The position numbers and the translations under genes are program-made. 64,000 bases of DNA from Allocatelliglobosispora scoriae (GTDB lineage: Bacteria > Actinomycetota > Actinomycetes > Mycobacteriales > Micromonosporaceae). The first letter of the stretch is position 1; every line of letters begins with the position of its first letter. The stretch covers positions 992,001 to 1,056,000 of the forward strand of contig NZ_JACHMN010000003.1 in assembly GCF_014204945.1 (NCBI RefSeq). Direction: 5' to 3'. Shown here piece after piece: positions 58,858 through 64,000 of this stretch. Under the pieces are notes generated by a model. The model did not search any database. It saw only the letters and a list, made by a program, of their open reading frames with translations, and had not been told where the DNA came from.

Positions 58858-60111
58858 TTACGGCAATTCGCGTACCTTGACATGGATCTTGGCGATCGCG
58901 AGCTCGGCGGCCTCGCGCGCCTCCTCCGGCGTCGGCGCCCAGGACATCGCGTAGGCCGCGCGATCCCACGAGCTGCGCAGCTCGTGCACCTCGTCACCCG
59001 GCGCCACCAGGCACTCCACCCGGACCACGTCCGGCACGTCGGCCGCGTCGTCGAGGCCGTCGACGCACTCCACGACGCCGGCGTCCACGGCGAGGAACCA
59101 CACCGCGCAGGCGGCGGCGGCCGCCGCCTGCGCGGGACCGGGGTCGACGCCCTGCATGACGTCGAAGTAGCGGCTGGTGATGTTGATCGGCCAGGCGTAC
59201 TCCATCAGCAGCACGATCATGTCGCCGGGCAGCCGGCCGGCGCACTCGACGAGGTAGGGCGTGCCGTCAGCGGCGACGATCCACTCGCAGTGCAGGAATC
59301 CGCTGCGGAACCCGACCGCCCCGGCGACCCGCGCCGTCGCCGCGACGAGCGCCTCGTGCAGCGGGTCGGGAATGTCGGCGGGCACGACGTGGCCCCGCTC
59401 GATCGGGCGCGGGCCGTCGAAGAGGACCTTGTCGGTGACGTTGGCGAACCGGGACCGGCCCTCGTGGACCAGCATCTCCACGCTGTACTCCGGGCCGGTC
59501 ACGAACTGCTCGGCGAGCATCCGCAGCGGCAGCCCGCGATCGGGGACGTGCATGCTCTCGTCCTGGGCGATCGCCGCCGTCCAGGCCTCGTCGATCGCAC
59601 CGGGCCCGTCGATGATCCAGGTGCCGATCGTCGCCTGCCGGTTGCTCGGCTTGATGATGATCCGCCCGGGGTGCCGCTCGGCGAAGGCACGCACGTCGTC
59701 CGGGCTCGCCACGCTCGCCGAAGCGGGGTTGGCGATCCCGGCCGCCGCGGTGACGGCACGCAGGCGGCCCTTGTCGCGCAGGGTCTCGGCGGCGGTGAGC
59801 GTCGCACCGGGTACGCCGTAGAGCTCGGCGAGCCGGGCGGCGAAGGGCACCGCGTACTCCATGGCCGGGATCACCGCGACCACCGGCTCGTCCGGGTGCT
59901 CGTCGTGGAACCGCTCGGCGGCGCCGGGCACCTGGTACTCCCAGGTGACGAGCTCGCGCACGCAGTCCAGGGCGGCGAGCTTCCCGGCCGCGTCGTTGCG
60001 CTCGGCGACCTCGGGCTCCTCCACGTAGAGCACCGATCCCGCAGGCAGGATCGTGTCGGCAGGAGTAACGACGTTCATCACCAGACCTACGATGATCACG
60101 GTGCCAGGCAT
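58858..60111 (-). CDS. ATP-grasp domain carboxylate-amine ligase-like protein
   Basis: A 417-residue ATP-grasp protein. TLRDKGRLRAVTAAAGIANP marks the ATP-grasp entry, RIIIKPSNRQATIGTWII is the ATP-binding strand/lysine, and EQFVTGPEYSVEMLVHEG with FLHCEWIVAADGTPYLVECA carries the Mg-binding Glu residues. The family (BL00235/CarB-like) joins a carboxylate to an amine. Substrate unknown; no biosynthetic partner adjoins it. Confidence 0.85.
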   Translation of the reverse strand: MPGTVIIVGLVMNVVTPADTILPAGSVLYVEEPEVAERNDAAGKLAALDCVRELVTWEYQVPGAAERFHDEHPDEPVVAVIPAMEYAVPFAARLAELYGVPGATLTAAETLRDKGRLRAVTAAAGIANPASASVASPDDVRAFAERHPGRIIIKPSNRQATIGTWIIDGPGAIDEAWTAAIAQDESMHVPDRGLPLRMLAEQFVTGPEYSVEMLVHEGRSRFANVTDKVLFDGPRPIERGHVVPADIPDPLHEALVAATARVAGAVGFRSGFLHCEWIVAADGTPYLVECAGRLPGDMIVLLMEYAWPINITSRYFDVMQGVDPGPAQAAAAAACAVWFLAVDAGVVECVDGLDDAADVPDVVRVECLVAPGDEVHELRSSWDRAAYAMSWAPTPEEAREAAELAIAKIHVKVRELP

Positions 60112-60166
60112 TGGGGTCTCCCAGATGATGGTGGGCCGATGAGGTGCGGGGTTGCGGGCGTCCGCC

Positions 60167-60172
60167 TACGAT
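60167..60172 (+). promoter_or_regulatory. Probable -10 box for leaderless SDR transcript
   Basis: TACGAT ends 7 nt before the GTG start at 60180, with no ribosome binding site between them. This spacing is typical of leaderless genes. Confidence 0.45.
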
Positions 60173-60179
60173 CCAGCTC

Positions 60180-60953
60180 GTGGACACAGACTCAGATCCT
60201 CGGCCCGTCGCGGCGATCACCGGTGCTGCGCAGGGTATCGGCGAGCGCATCGCCCAGGTGCTCGCCGACGAAGGCTATCGACTCGCGCTCTTCGACCGCC
60301 AGCAGATTCCCGACTCCGATAGTGTGCTCGCGATCACCGGCGATGTCACCCGGGAGAGCGACGTCGCCGACTTCGCCGCAGCGATCGGTGAGCGGTTCGG
60401 GCGGATAGACGTGCTGGTCAACAATGCCGGGATCGCCTGCATCAGCCCCGCCGAGGAGACACCGGCCAGCCTGTTCCGCCAGGTGGTCGACGTGAATCTG
60501 ACCGGGCCTTTCCTGCTCTCCCAGGCCCTCGGGCGGCAGATGCTCGCCGCGGGCAGCGGTTCGATCGTCAACATCGCCTCGGTCGCCGGGCTCTTCGGGG
60601 TCGCCGACCGGTCCGCCTACAACGCGAGCAAGCACGGGCTGATCGGCCTCACCAGGACCCTCGCCGCCGAGTGGGGCGGCCGGGGTGTCCGGGTCAACGC
60701 CGTCTGCCCCGGCTGGGTCAAGACGCCGATGGACGACGCGTCGCAGGGCGAGGGCGCCTACGGCGACGCCGACATCACCGATCACGTGCCGATGGGGCGC
60801 TTCGCCACACCGGACGATGTCGCCCAGGCCGTGGCCTTCCTCGCCGATCGGCGGCGCAGCGCCTTCGTCAACGGCGTGACGCTCTCCGTGGACGGTGGCT
60901 GGGCCGCCGACGGATCGTGGCAGTCGCTGCGGCTGGGGGCACGGGAGCGATGA
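60180..60953 (+). CDS. Short-chain dehydrogenase/reductase
   Basis: A 257-residue classical SDR. NAD(P)-binding TGAAQGIG (14-21), NNAG (81-84), and the catalytic Ser134, Tyr147 and Lys151 (YNASK) are all present. PSDDVAQ-like PDDVAQAVAFLAD and the C-terminal VDGGWAADGSW are typical. Coupling with a gluconokinase (ATGA overlap) suggests a sugar acid/polyol dehydrogenase such as an idonate/gluconate 5-dehydrogenase. The substrate is inferred. Leaderless GTG start. Confidence 0.9.
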   Translation: MDTDSDPRPVAAITGAAQGIGERIAQVLADEGYRLALFDRQQIPDSDSVLAITGDVTRESDVADFAAAIGERFGRIDVLVNNAGIACISPAEETPASLFRQVVDVNLTGPFLLSQALGRQMLAAGSGSIVNIASVAGLFGVADRSAYNASKHGLIGLTRTLAAEWGGRGVRVNAVCPGWVKTPMDDASQGEGAYGDADITDHVPMGRFATPDDVAQAVAFLADRRRSAFVNGVTLSVDGGWAADGSWQSLRLGARER

Positions 60954-61465
60954 GCATCTCGAAGAAGCCGGTCGTCGTCGTGATCGGCGTCGCGGGCAGC
61001 GGCAAGAGCACCGTCGGCAGCGCGCTCGCCCGACACCTGGGCGTGGAGTTCGCCGACGGCGACGACTTCCACCCGCCCGCCAACGTGGCGAAGATGGCGG
61101 CCGGGCAGCCGCTCGACGACGCCGACCGGTGGCCCTGGCTCGCCGCGATCGGCGACTGGATCGACGGGCGGCTCGCCGCGGGCACGGGCGGTGTCGTCGC
61201 CTGCTCGGGGCTGCACCGCGCCTACCGCGACCGGTTGCGGCGCAGCCCCGACGTACGCGTCGTCTACCTGCGGATCTCGGCCGCGGAGGCGACCGCGCGG
61301 GCGGCGCACCGCACCGGCCACTACTTCGGCGCCGACCTGGTGGCGAGCCAGTTCGCCACGCTGGAGGAGCCCGGACCGGACGAGGACGTGGTCACCGTCG
61401 ACGCCACGGCGAGCCCCGCCGACCTGGTGGCCCTCATCGGTAAGGAGATATCGCCGCCTCGGTGA
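60950..61465 (+). CDS. gntK: Gluconokinase
   Basis: A 171-residue P-loop kinase of GntK type. Walker A is GVAGSGKST (13-21); EFADGDDFHPPANVAKMAAG and QPLDDADRWPWLAAIGDWI are diagnostic of gluconate kinase. ACSGLHRAYRDRLR and LRISAAEATARAAHRTGHYF follow. It phosphorylates D-gluconate to 6-phosphogluconate. The ATG overlaps the SDR stop, so the pair probably forms a gluconate or idonate catabolic unit. It overlaps the convergent GPP34 gene by 32 nt. Confidence 0.93.
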   Translation: MSISKKPVVVVIGVAGSGKSTVGSALARHLGVEFADGDDFHPPANVAKMAAGQPLDDADRWPWLAAIGDWIDGRLAAGTGGVVACSGLHRAYRDRLRRSPDVRVVYLRISAAEATARAAHRTGHYFGADLVASQFATLEEPGPDEDVVTVDATASPADLVALIGKEISPPR

Positions 61466-62072
61466 TCATCGTGCTCACCGTGCCGACGATCTCCCGGACG
61501 GCCGGCTGCTGCTGATCGAGCAGGTAGGACAGGCGGCTGAGCAGCTCGCCCGACGGGAGGTTGACGTTGAGGGTCGACTCCAGCCGGAGCGTGCCGACCA
61601 GTCCGCAGAGCGCGGCGCACTGGTCGTCCGGGGTCTCGCGGCCGTTCACGGCGTACCAGACCCGGGCCCGGGTGGAGCCGATCGGCGCGTCCGGCGCCGG
61701 CGGGTAGCGCACCACCATCGAGCCGAGCAGCCGCCGGTAGCTCGTCTTCGTCACCAGCCCCGCCGCGTGCAGCCCGCCGGTGGTCCGGTCATAGGCGTCC
61801 CGGGCGATCGTCCCCAGCCACCCGCGCGGCTGCCGGGGGAGCTGGTCGCCGACCATCTGGGCGATCGCCCAGTCGCCGATCCCGTCGCCGGTGCGGGCGG
61901 TGTCGCGCAGGGCCACCCGCCCCGGCTCCACCGTGACGTGACCGGAGAGCACCAGGTCGATCAGGATCGCACCGGCGAGCCCGAAGGAGAGCGAGCCCGT
62001 GTGGATGCGCGGCTCGCCACGATCGTCGTGCGCGAGCAGGTAGACCTCGTCGCGGAGGGTCAATCGCTGCAT
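61434..62072 (-). CDS. GPP34/GOLPH3-family phosphoprotein
   Basis: A 212-residue protein of the GPP34 (Golgi phosphoprotein 3) family, widespread in actinomycetes. It begins RLTLRDEVYLLAHDD and has GLAGAILIDLVLSGHVTVEP and TTGGLHAAGLVTK. The eukaryotic members bind phosphatidylinositol-4-phosphate; the bacterial role is unknown. ATG 62072 is chosen over upstream in-frame starts because the fold begins there. Its 3' end overlaps gntK on the other strand. Confidence 0.87.
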   Translation of the reverse strand: MQRLTLRDEVYLLAHDDRGEPRIHTGSLSFGLAGAILIDLVLSGHVTVEPGRVALRDTARTGDGIGDWAIAQMVGDQLPRQPRGWLGTIARDAYDRTTGGLHAAGLVTKTSYRRLLGSMVVRYPPAPDAPIGSTRARVWYAVNGRETPDDQCAALCGLVGTLRLESTLNVNLPSGELLSRLSYLLDQQQPAVREIVGTVSTMITEAAISPYR

Positions 62073-62109
62073 GACCGCCGCCTCCCGTGTGTGTCGTAGA
62101 GCGATCAGG

Positions 62110-63087
62110 TCACCCCGCCGCGGCGATCGACCGCAGCCGGGCATGCGTGCCGGCGTAGGCCGCAGCCGGCCCCGGCAGCCATCGTTTGGCGATCTTCGCG
62201 AGCATCGTGTAGTTGGGGTCGACCACGTTGCCCGCCGGTGCGGTGCCGGCCTGCGAGAGCAGCTGATAGGCGTCGAGCTGCTCCAAGCCGGTCAGCTCGC
62301 CGATCCAGCGCGTCATGTCGGCGTGCGCGATGCGGTAGGCGTCCTCCAGCGGCCGGGCCACCCCGACCGAGATGAGGTATGAGTCGGTCTCGATCCGCGG
62401 CCACGGTGTCGCGGTGTTCGGGATGAGGTCGACGACGAGCGTCGTCTCCATCGCCGTCTCGACCGCGGTGCCGCACGCCTCGCCCTCGCCCTGGCGCGCA
62501 TGGCCGTCGCCGAGGGAGAAGAGGGCGCCGTCGACGTTGACGCCGAGATACAGCGTGGCGCCCGCTCGGATCTCCGGGGTGTCCAGGTTGCCGCCGTGGG
62601 AGTCGCAGGTCAGCGTGGAACGGACCTCGAAACCGGCGGGGGCGACGCCGACCGTACCGTGCATGGGGTCGAGCGGGAGCGCGACGGCCTGGTCGCCGCG
62701 GGTGGCCCGGAAGTGCACGAGGCCTGCGGCGGTGTCGATGTCGTAGACCCAGACCCGCTCCTCCAGCGGCGGTTGCAGGCTCGCGGTGCGATCCGTCGAG
62801 GTGAGCGCGCCGAAGTGCGGGACCGTCGCCGAGACGCCCCAGTCGCGGGCGGGCGTGATCGCCGCGAAGTGCAGCGCCAGGGTGTCGCCGGGCCGCGCTC
62901 CCTCGACATGGAAGGGCCCGGTGACGGGGTTGACGAAGGGCAGCGGGCAGACCTGCGACGGCAGATCCTGCGGCCCGCGGACCAGCCCGCCGAAACAGTC
63001 CTGTGTGGAGACCCGCAGGATCTCGCCGGGCCGCACGGTGCCGATCGCGGCCCGGCCGCCGAGGGTATAGGCATACATGCCGGTCAT
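62110..63087 (-). CDS. Acetamidase/formamidase family protein
   Basis: A 325-residue FmdA/AmdA-family amidase. It has PGEILRVSTQDCFGG, NPVTGPFHVEGARPGDTLAL, TLTCDSHGGNLDTPEIRAGA and LFSLGDGHARQGEGE, the metal-centre and core family motifs. It hydrolyses short amides (formamide, acetamide) to ammonia and acid. The ATG overlaps the stop of the APC permease gene (ATGA), so an amide/amine uptake-and-use operon is likely. Confidence 0.92.
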   Translation of the reverse strand: MTGMYAYTLGGRAAIGTVRPGEILRVSTQDCFGGLVRGPQDLPSQVCPLPFVNPVTGPFHVEGARPGDTLALHFAAITPARDWGVSATVPHFGALTSTDRTASLQPPLEERVWVYDIDTAAGLVHFRATRGDQAVALPLDPMHGTVGVAPAGFEVRSTLTCDSHGGNLDTPEIRAGATLYLGVNVDGALFSLGDGHARQGEGEACGTAVETAMETTLVVDLIPNTATPWPRIETDSYLISVGVARPLEDAYRIAHADMTRWIGELTGLEQLDAYQLLSQAGTAPAGNVVDPNYTMLAKIAKRWLPGPAAAYAGTHARLRSIAAAG

Positions 63088-64000
63088 TCTGCCCGGCTCA
63101 TCCCGGCCAGCGTGGGCGACCGCCCGGCCAGGGTCATCCCGATCAGTGCGACGACGCCGAGGATCAGCCAGACCGCGCCGAGCGCCTGCGCCCAGACGCC
63201 GGCATTGACGATCACCATGACGAGTACGCCGATCCCGGCGAGCGGCAGCACCAGGTGCGCCAGCAGGTTGCCCGAGCGGTTCCGGATCAGGTAATGCACG
63301 ATCACCGACAGGTGCAGCACGACGAAGGCGACCATCGCGCCCATGTTGACGAGCCCGACGAGCAGCCCGATGCCGTCGGCCCGGGTCGACATCCACACTC
63401 CGACGACGGTGGAGAGCGCGGCGACGAGCAGCGTCGCGTTGGCGGGCACGCCGCGCTTCATCGAGACCGTGGCGAGGAACCTCGGCAGCTGGCGGTCGCG
63501 GGCCATCGCGTAGAGCAGCCGCGAGACGGCGACCTGGGCCACGAGCGTGTCGGCGAGCCCCCAGGCGATCGCGGTCGCGGTGGAGGTGAGGTCGGCGAGC
63601 CAGGAGACGCCGGTCTGCGCCGCCGCGTCATAGAAGGCGGTGCCGTCGGGGTCGCCCGCCGCGAGCAGCGCCGCCGGGTCGGCGACGAGGAGCGAGGCGA
63701 CCCAGACCTGCACGATGAAGAGCACCCCGGCGAGGATCAGCGCCAGCTTGATCGCCTTGCCGACCTGTGCGGCGCCGCCCCTCGCCTCCTCGGCGAGCAT
63801 GGAGATGCCGTCGAAGCCGAGGAACGACAGCACGGCGACGGAGACCGCGCCGAGGATGATCGGCCAGGTGAAGGTCTCGGAGTTGAAGAGCGGGGTGAGG
63901 CTCCAGCCGTGGCCCCGGCCGTCGGCGAGCGCCCAGATGCCGATACCGAGGAAGACGGCGAGGACGATCAGCTCGCCGACGATCATCACCTTGGTGAAGA
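63084..64000 (-). CDS. APC-family amino acid/amine permease, C-terminal part
   Basis: 305 residues are visible; the N-terminus is beyond the right edge. Repeated hydrophobic helices, FLGFDGISMLAEEARGG (the conserved APC loop near TM6), SRLLYAMARDRQLPRFLATV and MKRGVPANATLLVA (TM8 loop) show an APC superfamily member. It probably brings in an amino acid, amine or amide used by the coupled amidase. The last hydrophobic helices end near residue -15 from the C-terminus (SPTLAGMSRAE). Confidence 0.9.
   Translation of the reverse strand, partial: FTKVMIVGELIVLAVFLGIGIWALADGRGHGWSLTPLFNSETFTWPIILGAVSVAVLSFLGFDGISMLAEEARGGAAQVGKAIKLALILAGVLFIVQVWVASLLVADPAALLAAGDPDGTAFYDAAAQTGVSWLADLTSTATAIAWGLADTLVAQVAVSRLLYAMARDRQLPRFLATVSMKRGVPANATLLVAALSTVVGVWMSTRADGIGLLVGLVNMGAMVAFVVLHLSVIVHYLIRNRSGNLLAHLVLPLAGIGVLVMVIVNAGVWAQALGAVWLILGVVALIGMTLAGRSPTLAGMSRAE

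Overview
The window is very GC-rich and uses frequent GTG/TTG starts, strong G/C third positions and stop/start-overlapped operons. Together with SARP and MarR/LuxR-type regulators, twin-arginine and lipobox exports, a conservon-like sensor set and roadblock protein, this points to a filamentous actinomycete. Micromonosporaceae is my best guess, by inference only. I recognised no rRNA, tRNA or CRISPR array. Most genes look chromosomal and housekeeping, with several accessory modules between them.

Layout. 1-7703: right end of a type II polyketide (aromatic) gene cluster, read leftward as accDA-accB-accC-ACP-aromatase-cupin-KSalpha-KSbeta, with a divergent SARP activator and a SARP-like repeat operator in the gap. 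7700-11688: trmB, a spermidine-synthase-like protein, a DUF350 membrane protein, a small membrane protein and a glutathionylspermidine-synthase-like ATP-grasp enzyme, with five 63-bp tandem repeats in one gap. 11743-18243: TPR membrane protein, small secreted proteins, PrmC-like methyltransferase, DUF2277, a desaturase/FAD-oxidoreductase pair and DUF402. 18402-24246: SWIM protein and a SNF2 helicase that carries an intein in its Walker A motif, facing a TIGR01777-type epimerase across a double palindromic operator. 24479-26890: Tex.

27080-33689 is a likely defence island. It holds a Septu-like pair (AAA ATPase plus HNH nuclease), then a small membrane protein and a three-gene set of GTPase, large GTPase-associated-like protein and membrane-anchored protein. 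33792-41196 is a leftward operon for a Pel-like exopolysaccharide: galE, a PelA-like deacetylase, PelF glycosyltransferase, PelG-like transporter, a spherulin-4 family protein and a GH114 hydrolase. A structured leader precedes it. 41607-48091: DUF3516 helicase, M1 aminopeptidase lipoprotein, a shortened LysR regulator, SGNH hydrolase and a phosphotransferase-like kinase. 48247-51934: sensor kinase, roadblock protein and TAXI lipoprotein. 52001-58816: histidine phosphatase, subtilisin with P-domain, TrmB/LuxR-like regulator, sulfatase with its formylglycine-generating enzyme, and MarR. 58858-64000: ATP-grasp ligase, SDR and gluconokinase, GPP34 protein, acetamidase/formamidase and the C-terminal part of an APC permease.

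Three families of palindromic elements are scattered between genes: a CAACTCTTGAAGAGTTG core element, a TTTCCCGGAAA element and long perfect hairpins between convergent genes. One TTTCCCGGAAA element lies inside the intein reading frame and is translated there. I regard that as the most unusual observation, followed by the defence island and the Pel-like operon.
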